Both the position numbers and the translations under genes were made by a program. Positions 55,373 to 64,000 of a stretch of 64,000 nt of DNA are shown here, in pieces. Location of the stretch: positions 1-64,000 of the forward strand of contig SSNP01000015.1 in assembly GCA_006937955.1 (NCBI GenBank), read 5' to 3'. Within the stretch, counting starts at the first letter, position 1. The number at the start of each line of letters is the position of its first letter. The notes beneath the pieces were generated by a model. It saw nothing but the letters and a program-made list of their open reading frames with translations, did no database searches and had not been told where the DNA came from. The DNA comes from Pachypanchax playfairii (Eukaryota > Chordata > Actinopteri > Cyprinodontiformes > Aplocheilidae).

Positions 55373-55549
55373 AGCTCTGAACATCCGATAACAAAGGAAG
55401 CCCCGCCTTCGCGCTCTTTTTAACGGTCCAGCGTTACGAGCCTATGCGCTATGACTGGCAGGCGTTATGAGCGTCAACTTTCAAATGTCAAACTTGGAAC
55501 GTTATGAGCGTTGCTTGACGTTGACAAAGTGGCCGGTGTGAACGCACCA

Positions 55550-56361
55550 TCAGTGCTCCATTTTTGTTGTTAAAACGATTGTTTATGCAGCTTTAGTTTC
55601 CGAGGTATTGAGTTTAAATTACGATGACATAACCAGGTCATTCAGAGGTCCAGAATGGACCAGATAAATGGTTTTGATCATGATAACAAACAATCTGTAT
55701 ACAGAACAAGTTTGCAAAAATGAATACAACACATGTGGTTGCAACTATGAAGTAAAATGTAATGAACAAGAGTTTTCATCTCAACATAACTTTTTATTTT
55801 TTATTATCAGAGGGATTTTTTTTGGGTTATTTTTTTTATTTTATTTCACACTAGGCATGTGTCAGTGTGTGAGTGAATGAGAGAGACACAGAGAGACGGA
55901 GAGACAGAAGGAGGGGAGGGGCAGGGGGACTGTGTTCTGCAGATCACATTGTCCAATGCTGTTTTTCAGATCTGCCTTGACTTTAATGAAGACCAGATTT
56001 TCCGCATAGGGTCTAAGTTGCTGTGGACTGACCAGTGACCACATTTCCATGCATGTTGTGCATGCTGTAATATTATTTACACCACAACTACTTTTATTTT
56101 TTATAAAATACAGCAAGAAACTGTCACTCAGAGCGTGAAGTATATAAAAAAATGTTTAGAGCCAGCAGATGGTTTATAAAAAAATAAACTCATGTGACTG
56201 GCAGAGAGGGAGGGGGAGACAGCAGTTGCATTCTACCAAGCAGCACCAAGTCTGAACAAACCACATGTTTACCAAAACTCCACTGGTTAAGTAAGTAGCT
56301 ACTAGAAAACTAAAACCTGATGCTGAAGAAATGGACAAAAACTGCAAACCAGTGTAGGGAT
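55550..56361. other. Unassigned
   Basis: No gene or recognised repeat. Confidence 0.5.
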
Positions 56362-56363
56362 TA

Positions 56364-57964
56364 CAGTGGGGCAAAAAAGTATTTAGTCAGCCACCAATTG
56401 TGTAAGTTCTCCCACTTAAAAAGATCAGAGAGGCCTGTAATTTTCATCATAGGTATACCTCAACTATGAGAGACAAAATGAGGAAAAAAATCCAGAAAAT
56501 CACATTGTCTGATTTTTAAAGAATTTATTTGCAAATTATGGTGGAAAATAAGTATTTGATCAATAACAAAAGTTAATCTCAATACTTTGTTATATAGCCT
56601 TTGTTGGCAATGACAGAGGTCAAACGTTTTCTGTAAGTCTTCACAAGGTTTTCACACACTGTTGCTGGTATTTTGGCCCATTCCTCCATGCAGATCTCCT
56701 CTAGAGCAGTGATGTTTTGGGGCTGACGCTGGGCAACACGGACTTTCAACTCCCTCCAGAGATTTTCTATGGGGTTGAGATCTGGAGACTGGCTAGGCCA
56801 CTCCAGGACCTTGAAATGCTTCTTACGAAGCCACTCCTTCGTTGCCCGGGCGGTGTGTTTGGGATCATTGTCATGCTGAAAGACCCAGCCACGTCTCATT
56901 TTCAATGCCCTTGCTGATGGAAGGAGGTTTTCACTCAAAATCTTACGATACATGGCCCCATTCATTCTTTCCTTTACACGGATCAGTCGTCCTGGTCCCC
57001 TTGCAGAAAAACAGCCCCAAAGCATGATGTTTCCACCCCCATGCTTTACAGTAGGTATGGTGTTCTTTGGATCCAACTCAGCATTCTTTCCCCTCCAAAC
57101 ACGACAAGTTGAGTTTCTACCAAAAAGTTCTATTTTGGTTTCATCTGACCATATGATGTTCTCCCAATCCTCTTCTGGATCATCCAAATGCTCTCTAGCA
57201 AACCGCAGACGGGCCTGGACGTGTCCTGGCTTCAGCAGGGGGACACGTCTGGCACTGCAGGATTTGAGTCCCTGGCGGCGTAGTGTGTTACTGATGGTAG
57301 CCTTTGTTACTTTGGTCCCAGCTCTCTGCAGGTCATTCACTAGGTCCCTCCGTGTGGTTCTGGGATTTTTGCTCACCGTTCTTGTGATCATTTTGACCCC
57401 ACGGGGTGAGATCTTGCGTGGAGCCCCAGATCGAGGGAGATTATCAGTGGTCTTGTATGTCTTCCATTTTCTAATAATTGCTCCCACAGTTGATTTCTTC
57501 ACACCAAGCTGCTTACCTATTGCAGATTCAGTCTTCCCAGCCTGGTGAAGGTCTACAATTTTGTTTCTGGTGTCCTTTGACAGCTCTTTGGTCTTGGCCA
57601 TAGTGGAGTTTGGAGCGTGACTGTTTGAGGTTGTGGACAGGTGTCTTTTATACTGATAACGAGTTCACACAGGTGCCATTAATACAGGTAACGAGTGGAG
57701 GACCGAGGAGCCTCTTAAAGAAGTTACAGGTCTGTGAAAGCCAGAAATCTTACTTGTTTGTAGGTGACCAAATACTTATTTTCCACCATAATTTGCAAAT
57801 AAATTCTTTAAAAATCAGACAATGTGATTTTCTGGATTTTTTTTCCTCATTTTGTCTCTCATAGTTGAGGTATACCTATGATGACAATTACAGGCCTCTC
57901 TGATCTTTTTAAGTGGGAGAACTTACACAATTGGTGGCTGACTAAATACTTTTTTGCCCCACTG
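56364..57964 (-). mobile_element. Intact Tc1 element, second copy, 1601 bp
   Basis: Same length and ends as 44435-46035, in the opposite orientation, with TA at 56362-56363 and 57965-57966. TIRs of about 200 bp and an intact transposase. Confidence 0.97.
56579..57601 (-). CDS. Tc1-type transposase, intact, 340 aa (second copy)
   Basis: Identical in length and in all visible residues to the enzyme at 44798-45820 except the last, Tyr340 here. The DD34E triad (Asp153, Asp244, Glu279), paired-like DNA-binding domain and Gly-rich box are all present. The ending TKY is the same as in the broken copy at 1-948 and in Sleeping Beauty, so Tyr is likely ancestral and Asn in the other copy derived. Two intact copies of a transposase 14 kb apart point to recent mobility. 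Confidence 0.97.
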   Translation of the reverse strand: MAKTKELSKDTRNKIVDLHQAGKTESAIGKQLGVKKSTVGAIIRKWKTYKTTDNLPRSGAPRKISPRGVKMITRTVSKNPRTTRRDLVNDLQRAGTKVTKATISNTLRRQGLKSCSARRVPLLKPGHVQARLRFAREHLDDPEEDWENIIWSDETKIELFGRNSTCRVWRGKNAELDPKNTIPTVKHGGGNIMLWGCFSARGPGRLIRVKERMNGAMYRKILSENLLPSARALKMRRGWVFQHDNDPKHTARATKEWLRKKHFKVLEWPSQSPDLNPIENLWRELKVRVAQRQPQNITALEEICMEEWAKIPATVCENLVKTYRKRLTSVIANKGYITKY

Positions 57965-57966
57965 TA

Positions 57967-58310
57967 CATGTAACAGTCTGAGGATTTCAACTAGCAGTCA
58001 TATTAAATTCTTTCATTCTTTTGTGGTGTTTTTATCTGTTTAACTTTGTTCAGCGCTTTGTATCAGCTGCCGCTGTTCTTAAAGCGCTATATAAATAAAG
58101 TTGACTTGACTTGAAAGTTTCATGCTTCACTTTTTTCAACATTAGAGAGTTGTGCTTGCTTGTTCTGATGTTTGACGACAGTCTTCGTACATTTACATTC
58201 AGGTTTTGAACTTTTTCTTCCCTTTTTAGAGTTTGTACCAGCATGCTAACGGGTTCCGTCATTGAGCTAACAGAAGTTGAAACTACTTATAATTTACCTG
58301 ATCAACCAGG
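57967..58310. other. Mostly unassigned; SINE/LINE tail at 58036-58113
   Basis: AAAGCGCTATATAAATAAAG followed by TTGACTTGACTTG is a common tail of fish retroposons on the plus strand. The rest is not recognised. Confidence 0.6.
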
Positions 58311-58765
58311 CCCTCGCGGTTCAGCTCCAGGCTGAACCGCTGTCTCTCAAGTTCGAAGGCGGGCTTAGCCAGTTGAGAGAGAACCAATCACAGAAACCCG
58401 GAAGTGATGCAACATATGTGAAGCTAAAGCGGATGCACACGAGGCGGAACAAAAACAAAAGGTTTAGCGAGGGGAGCCGTAATGGTAGCTACAGAGCCAT
58501 GTTTAATGGAGGAGAAAAGACGAATATTAATGACAGTTGTCGCTTTTGTGTCAAAAACTTGCGAATATGAGGTGTCATTGCACACTCGGTTCACGTATTT
58601 GACCGCCCCAAGCAAACAATGTGCAAACACAGAAGTAAACACTTCATCCATAGGCGAGTCCGCCATGTTGAATGTTGTGCTCTGGGTGGAAAACGCTAGT
58701 TCTGTGTTTTCAGGTTGACGCACAACAAAGGTGATATGTAATTGGTCCGACATAAAATTTGACGC
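58311..58765 (-). repeat. Undescribed repeat P, copy 2
   Basis: Inverse of 33855-34345. The frame MADSPMDEVFTSVF is open here as well (minus strand). At the position of the copy 1 hairpin it has a different one: GCGGTTCAGC / GCTGAACCGC with a 5-base loop (58316-58340). Confidence 0.75.
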
Positions 58766-58924
58766 GGAAATGATCGGGTGCGGCTCCGGTGTCAGACCCT
58801 TCTGCATTTGAACATAATGCAGGAGGATCTGATTGGTCAGGCTAACTTATAATGCTAAATTAAGAAGGAAATTGTCCTTTTGGTTGGTAAATAAAGTAAG
58901 TCCACACACTGTTAAATGTCCTGT

Positions 58925-59160
58925 ATTTGTATAGCACTTTTCTAGTCATTCAGACCACTCAAAGCGCTTTCACACTACAAGGTTTTTGCATTCACCCATT
59001 CACACAACCCGATATGTAAACCGGGGGGAGAGGGTAGGGACTAACACTCACACAACCCGATACGCAGACCACTTCGACATGTGGCGGTGGAAGCCGGGAT
59101 CGATCCACCAACCTTGAAATTGGAGGACGACCGCTCTAACCACTGAGCCACAGCCGCCCC
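58925..59160 (-). mobile_element. tRNA-derived SINE
   Basis: On the minus strand the head GGGGCGGCTGTGGCTCAGTG has an A-box-like TGGCTCAGTGG and, 35 bp on, a B-box-like GGTGGATCGATCCC. It ends in GCGCTTTGAGTGGTC ... AAAGTGCTATACAAATACAG. This is the layout of a fish tRNA-type SINE transcribed by RNA polymerase III. No clear target duplication. Confidence 0.8.
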
Positions 59161-60234
59161 ATAATGTTATTTGCTAACAACTAAGCAGAACTGCTTAGTA
59201 TGTTGCTTACTGGATTTTTAAGCATTACAGATTGTAAGGCCTACTATGTTTTTGGCCTGAGTTTCTAACTGGAGCTTGTCTGTTTGTTATTGAAGTGATT
59301 TGTTTTTCATGTGTGAAGATTTTGCATTGTTTGGGCGTTTAACACTTTTGTCATAATTAAGTTTGAAAATTCGGAACTTAAACTATTTGGAGCTCAGAGA
59401 AACTTTTAACTGTTCAATCACTGACGACTATGAGCCCCTCGTGTGGCCAGATTAAGTAAATGCAACACAGAATAATTTTGTCTTGAGCTTGCATAAGAAA
59501 GAAGCTTCATGGCTGAAAACAGTCTGTTTTATGCTTTTGAAAGAAACTTTTGTAAAAACTAAACAGATGCTGGTTCTTTTAAAAATAAATTAAATTCTCT
59601 TTTAGGAAATTTATTCTAAACTCTTTTTTTGTCTCTTTCACTTTAAATACTTTTTTTTTCAAAATTCATGAATTAAATTTGCAAATCAAATTCTTTTAAA
59701 CGTGAATGAACAAATCATTTCTTAACCTTAAAGATTCTTGTTAAATTTTAAAGGGTCTCTTGAAAATTAAATGCCACTGATTTATTCAAATGCTTTAATT
59801 CCTATCAACTGTCTATGTTTTTAATGTCACATGGAATTGATGTTCTAATGTGCCTATTTGTCTGAAGTTTTAAAGGTGAGTTGCCTTTTCTAATCTTCTT
59901 GAGACATCTCTCCTCAACTAAATGGAAACAAACAAACCATTTTTGAGGTAAAATCTTATTACACTAAATTTCAAAATAATAATTTGGGATTGATAATTTG
60001 TGTTAACGATTTCTGAACACTGTAGCAAAAAAATTGAAATAAATTGGAATAGCGAAAGACCAATTTAAACCCAAATTAGTTGGAAACTTATTGAAGCAAT
60101 AATTACTAACTTAGTTAAAGTGTAAAAAAGGAAAACTTTATAAATAAGTACGAAATTTTATTGCCGTCCTAAATGTCTTAACCTCAAATCCTCTTAGTGT
60201 GATTTCTTTAAAGGAATGTGAAACCAAATTTACT
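59161..60234. other. Unassigned AT-rich sequence
   Basis: No gene or recognised repeat. Confidence 0.5.
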
Positions 60235-60426
60235 CATTCCGGAATAGCGCAACACATTCCGGAATAGCGCTACAACTGGTGGCAGCTTGTTGGAGTAGCT
60301 CTGTGACTTTGCTAGCATTTGCTAGCTTTTTTTATGTTCTTTTTGAGTATTTTTTGCTAGCTTTTCTTCTGATTTGAGTGCTGTGCTGATTGAGTTTTTT
60401 GCTTGATTTGTCACTTGTTATGATGC

Positions 60427-60440
60427 GTAACCATGGCAAC
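60427..60440 (+). promoter_or_regulatory. RFX X-box-like 14-mer in mini-LINE G
   Basis: GTAACCATGGCAAC, as in copies A and H. Confidence 0.45.
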
Positions 60441-60484
60441 AAGAGACTTGTTTACAAGAAAGAGTAGCTAACTGACATTTCTAA

Positions 60485-61247
60485 TGCCGGGCGGACACTG
60501 TGAGATTTCGAAGGGATTTCACCACGATTTTGCAGTCGCAGACCACACTGCGTCATCGTGGAAACATCGTAGCGTCAGGATGTCCAGTCGGGAGGTCGTA
60601 AGCCATACAGTGTGAGAACACTCACGAGGAAGGATTAATTGCTGCTACGTTCAAATGATAAGGCTGCGACTTCCCGATCAAACTTCTGGCATGTCAGAAA
60701 TTTTCACCGTAGCTCGTCCAGTGTGAGCAGAGCAACATTGGCTGACTAAAGCTAACGTGAAACTATCATAGCTACTGTAAAACAATATATAGTTTAACAT
60801 TAACGTTACCTCAAGCTCCTGATGAAGGATGAACATCCCATACTGACCACATCTTCTCAGCCATTCACGTACCCAAATCCTTTTCTTTTTTTTAAGTTTC
60901 AGCGCACAAGACAACACACAACTGCAACAACTTTCTGCCTGCTCGCCATCTTGTTGTCAGGCACGCTGTGGTTGTCATAGGAACTAGGAACCTGTGTTTT
61001 TTGTTGTTCACACTCGAGCACGTCGTGCCGTCACACACCGACTGACACAGACAAGTAGTCGTGGTCATAGACATTACATAGATCATGTCTATGGTCGTGG
61101 TTGTCAATAATCGTGGCTGACAGCAGTCGTACAGTATGAGTACACGTGTCGTAGGGTCAAATAGAGTACGAATGAAAAACCCGGTCGTGCAGTAGGAGCA
61201 TTTCCCCGACAGTCAGGTTTCTAAAATCGCACAGTGTCCGCCCGGCA
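60485..61247 (-). mobile_element. Harbinger-type non-autonomous element, 763 bp
   Basis: Ends TGCCGGGCGGACACTGTG and its inverse, about 24 bp with two mismatches. The 3-bp duplication TAA lies at 60482-60484 and 61248-61250, as PIF/Harbinger produces. Removing the element and one TAA restores the mini-LINE leader. It carries a transposase first exon. Confidence 0.92.
60810..60949 (-). pseudogene. Harbinger transposase first exon with splice donor
   Basis: ATG at 60949 in good context (ACAAGATGGCG), MASRQKVV..., then after a one-base frame change ALKLKKKKRIWVREWLRRCG and QYGMFILHQELE, ending GAG followed by a GTAACG donor. The RIWVREWLRR...ELE pattern is the N-terminal exon of Harbinger transposases. 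The DDE exons are absent, so the element keeps the promoter and first exon only. Confidence 0.78.
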
Positions 61248-61716
61248 TAAGGCTGAAATAATCCTCATATTGAAACTCTGGATCCCTGATGAGCTCAAAA
61301 GAAGAAGACGTGGATGCAGAGCAGGAGCAAAGTGAAGAGAGAGAAAGAGGAAGTTTAAACCTTCACTTTCATCAGTCATATTGACAAATGTGAGCTCTCT
61401 TTGCTAACCAAATGGATGAACTTAAAACTCTGTTGAAAACCCAGCCAAAGTATCGAGATTGCAGCATCATGTGTTTTACTGAGACATGGCTGAAGGAACA
61501 TATCCCGGACTCCAGCGTGTCTCTACCTGTCTCGGGCAGACAGAGATTTGAAAAGGAGTGGCAAAAGAAGAGGAGTTTGTCAGCTGATCCCATCTGCAGT
61601 CACCTGTTGATCTTAAATGACAACTTATTAATCACCCCAGAAAGTGAAGTTCTAACTGAAACTCTGGGAAAACTTACAGTTGTGGGTTATCAGCATTGTA
61701 TAAATGCTCCAATGGC

Positions 61717-62808
61717 ATGTTAAAACAAGCAGCCACTAAACTTAAGGCTCGTGCAGAAAAGATTTCAAATCTGAAAGTTGAGTACAGATCTCTCCAGCAT
61801 CAGCAGGAGATCTTTAAAAATCAATGTAGTGCATGCAAAGAACTCCTAACAAGTGACCAACAGTTGAAAACGTCCAGAGAAGAAGTATTGAAGCTCAAAA
61901 CTTCACAACAGGAGTGCCAAGATCAACTTGAGACTACTTTACAAAAGGTGAGTGCTTTGAAACTTTAGGTTTCTCTTTGTAAGGATCAGCTGAACAAGAA
62001 GCAGAAACTCTTTCAGTGGATCCAGGAACAGCAGGTTCCCTCACCAGCACCTCCTCCTTTCCGAACACCTGTATGTTCTTCTCCTCTTCCAGTTCAGCCC
62101 ATCCAGCTGAATCTGGAAAGAGTGAAACATCATCCTTATCGTTCTTTGGGCCCCCAGATGCCCTTGAGTCCTTCTGATTGTGAGCTTGATAAAATCGCTC
62201 GCATCATTTCCCGGTTTGAGCCCACTTCAGAAGGCTCACCTGACGTGCACTAATATCTGAAAGACATAAAATTTTATCAGAGGAAGTTTCCAAATGCCAC
62301 CGTAGATGACAAAGTCTATTTAATCAGGGCGACCTCCAGCCGTGATGTCATTCGTTTCATTGACCGTCAGTCTGAACACATCAGGAATGACTAGAAGCTT
62401 CTCAGTGAAGCGTTGAACAGGGAGTTTTCAGATGATGCCTTACAGTGTGGCCTGACAGCTGCCTTACTGGTGAAACAAGGCCAACATGAACACACTCATC
62501 AGTATTTTTACAGACTCCTGAAAGCCTACTTTGGTTCACATAATGAATCTGGGATGGACAAAGATCTAAACTTCAAATCTCTTTTTGTTCAGAACCTCCA
62601 TCCCACTGTCAACCATCATCTTGGAGTTATGGCCAACCCCTACACTGCAACCATCCAGCAGCTGTGTGAATGGACCATGTTAGGTTTCCAGAAACAGAAC
62701 CAGTTCAGGTCAGATTCATTAGAGCCCCAGAATGATTTGACACTTGACATGACATCTTTATCTTCAGAGCTTGAAGACACATCTCGACAACAAGGTCACT
62801 TGCTCTAA
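61717..62808 (+). pseudogene. LTR-retrotransposon gag, three in-frame stops
   Basis: Structural protein that would form the particle. A coiled-coil N-terminus (61717-61968, heptad-like KLKARAEKISNLKVEYRSLQ) is followed by a Pro-rich linker (PSPAPPPFRTP) and a capsid-like region with CGLTAALLVKQGQHEHTHQY, ESGMDKDLNFKSLFVQNLHP and LGFQKQNQF. The frame is continuous except for stops at 61966, 62251 and 62392, so it is inactive. The capsid-like residues match a gag type frequent in fish Gmr1-like elements, by memory. Confidence 0.8.
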
Positions 62809-63484
62809 TGCATACCTATCTCACCCACTGCAATCCAGCAGGGACGACCCTACCAGGGACAGGAGCACAACAAGCCCACCTGGTCAGGTAGGAAACATCA
62901 TCATCTACTGCCTGAGAGCTACAACGATGCCTCAGACACTCACAGAGGAAAGTTCACTTCCAGCCGGTGCGACAAACCTCAAGTTCATGACACTGATGTT
63001 GATCAACAGTACTGGTACCGAGATGACCCACCCAGAGGGGGGAGGTCTCAGTATCCATCCCACTTTGACCCACAAGACAAGGAGCATCACAGTATGATGC
63101 TTGTAAGGAACTTTCCAGCCTCAATAAGGAGGATGTAGACTGCATTCAGCTTCTACTTTCCAAATACTTACAAGAAAAGGAAAGTAAGATGGCAGATGTT
63201 CTCACAATGTCATCCCTCGAACCAAAATTTGACCTTTCTGAAAACCTCAGGTGTCCATCAGAAGAAGTATGTGACAGACAAGATCCAAACTTCTCTGTTT
63301 CATCCTCAGCACCTGCTGCTGACTCAGTCTTACATGTTCACACTGATCATAACACCAGAAACACTTCTTCAGCCAGCACCATCTCGGCAGTCCAGCCAGA
63401 CTTGGCCTGTGACCGTTTGATAACATCCAATGAGATGAAAATCTTCTGGAAAAAGGTCAAAGGTCACACACACTTGTCAGGACA

Positions 63485-64000
63485 GGAAAAGGAGACCAGA
63501 TTTTGACCTCACCAATCCCACCCCCTAAAGTCTGTGTGGTAACTCGCTCTGAAGCACCTGCCATCGCTGTGACCCCTACAGCATCCGAGGCTGAAACACC
63601 TGTACCTTCCTACTTTGTTCTGGTTGCGCTCCAAATGCAAGATCCTGCTATTCAGCAGATGATCTCGCACCTGTCCAGTCTAAACCTCTCTATATCTGCT
63701 CAGGACCTTGAACACAGCTCTGATCTGCACTCTCTGTATAAGATACAATCTTCTCTGCAGGTTGTCAATGGTGTTCTGTTTCATGCTTCCAACCCAATGT
63801 CTTCACCTACGTTCGTAATGCCTCATCAGCAGAGGGGAGTGATGATCGCACATGCCCATGACACCTTTGGTACAACCAATAAAATCGCCAAAACTACCTA
63901 CCAGTCTCTCCGACAGCTTGCTTATTGGCCTCAAATGCGTAAAGATGTAACCTATTACATCAAAACATGCCATGTGTGCAGCCAATTAAAAGCCGCTGGT
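63485..64000 (+). CDS. Integrase zinc-binding domain, partial
   Basis: The frame is open to the window end. After a linker it shows HAHDTFG near 63850, then AYWPQMRKDVTYYIKTCHVC near 63925-63980: the H2C2 zinc domain that starts retroviral-type integrases. The usual GHxG that holds the second His is not seen (TTNK instead), so the domain may be damaged. The catalytic core should lie beyond 64000. Gag frames upstream are in other registers. Confidence 0.8.

Larger units (their letters stand above)
53734..55549 (-). mobile_element. Harbinger-like element hosting a mini-LINE
   Basis: Perfect 19-bp inverted ends TGGTGCGTTCACACCGGCC / GGCCGGTGTGAACGCACCA. Flanking TTA and TCA could be a mutated 3-bp duplication. 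A Harbinger transposase first exon lies at the right; a mini-LINE is inserted at 54041-55196. Confidence 0.82.
60235..61612 (+). mobile_element. Mini-LINE copy G, split by a Harbinger element
   Basis: The 5' end is duplicated in tandem (two ATTCCGGAATAGCGC units 20 bp apart). The leader is interrupted at 60485-61247 and continues to the family's deletion junction near 61575. It ends at about 61612 where LTR-retrotransposon sequence begins, so the 3' tail is missing. Confidence 0.88.
61613..64000 (+). mobile_element. LTR retrotransposon internal region, runs off the window
   Basis: Gag-like region (61717-62808), a low-complexity linker, then an integrase zinc-binding domain by 63790. Only about 1 kb separates gag from integrase, leaving no room for reverse transcriptase and RNase H. 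No left LTR is recognised; the left edge is set where mini-LINE G ends. Confidence 0.82.

Noticed and set aside
58925..59160. Genuine tRNA gene
   Set aside because: Promoter boxes are present but the sequence does not close into a cloverleaf and continues into a SINE body.
61412..61723. 103-codon frame joining mini-LINE to gag leader
   Set aside because: Chance read-through across the junction of two unrelated elements.
37690..64000. First coding exon of dab1
   Set aside because: No minus-strand start followed by the family's N-terminal sequence and a donor in the right phase was found.

Overview
This window is vertebrate nuclear DNA, almost certainly from a teleost fish. The only host gene I can support is dab1 (Disabled-1, the reelin-pathway adaptor). 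Four exons of it lie on the minus strand and together encode most of the PTB/PID domain: 37550-37689, 13743-13841, 11706-11837 and 5852-5971. Splice sites and reading phase join cleanly through all four. The first coding exon should lie beyond the right edge and the exons after the PTB domain beyond the left edge; I found neither in the window. The rest is intron (or, right of 37.7 kb, upstream intron or flank) filled with transposable elements.

Layout. 1-5.2 kb: a broken Tc1 copy, a rearranged second Tc1-like family, and an internally deleted LINE. 5.2-9.9 kb: the last dab1 exon of the window, pressed between a 510-bp foldback element and a 3.8-kb composite DNA transposon that holds a piggyBac-like transposase relic and a ~178-bp tandem array. 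10-15.3 kb: dispersed repeats, a hAT MITE, two dab1 exons and LTRs. 15.5-24.1 kb: three L2/CR1-like LINEs, two of them interrupted by other elements. 25.3-27.3 kb: a 5'-truncated but well-preserved L1 with 19-bp target duplications. 27.8-37.5 kb: LTR-like and THAP relics, TTAA-flanked elements, MITEs, and a piggyBac whose insertion site can be reconstructed. 42.5-51 kb: a deep nest in which a TTAA-flanked (Kolobok-like) element contains Tc1 elements inserted into each other and a Harbinger-like relic. 51-64 kb: LINE relics, a Harbinger element carrying a LINE, a second intact Tc1, a tRNA-derived SINE, a Harbinger inserted in a mini-LINE, and the gag and integrase part of an LTR retrotransposon running off the right edge.

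Most elements are dead. The exceptions are the two 1601-bp Tc1 elements at 44435-46035 and 56364-57964: each has an uninterrupted 340-codon transposase, the two proteins differ only at the last residue, and both have ~200-bp inverted repeats of the IR/DR type. They are the best candidates for recent activity. The most novel-looking item is a mini-LINE family: four copies that share one internal deletion junction joining the start of the endonuclease to the end of the reverse transcriptase. The relative ages of elements can be read from who interrupts whom, and many insertions have perfect target-site duplications in the text.
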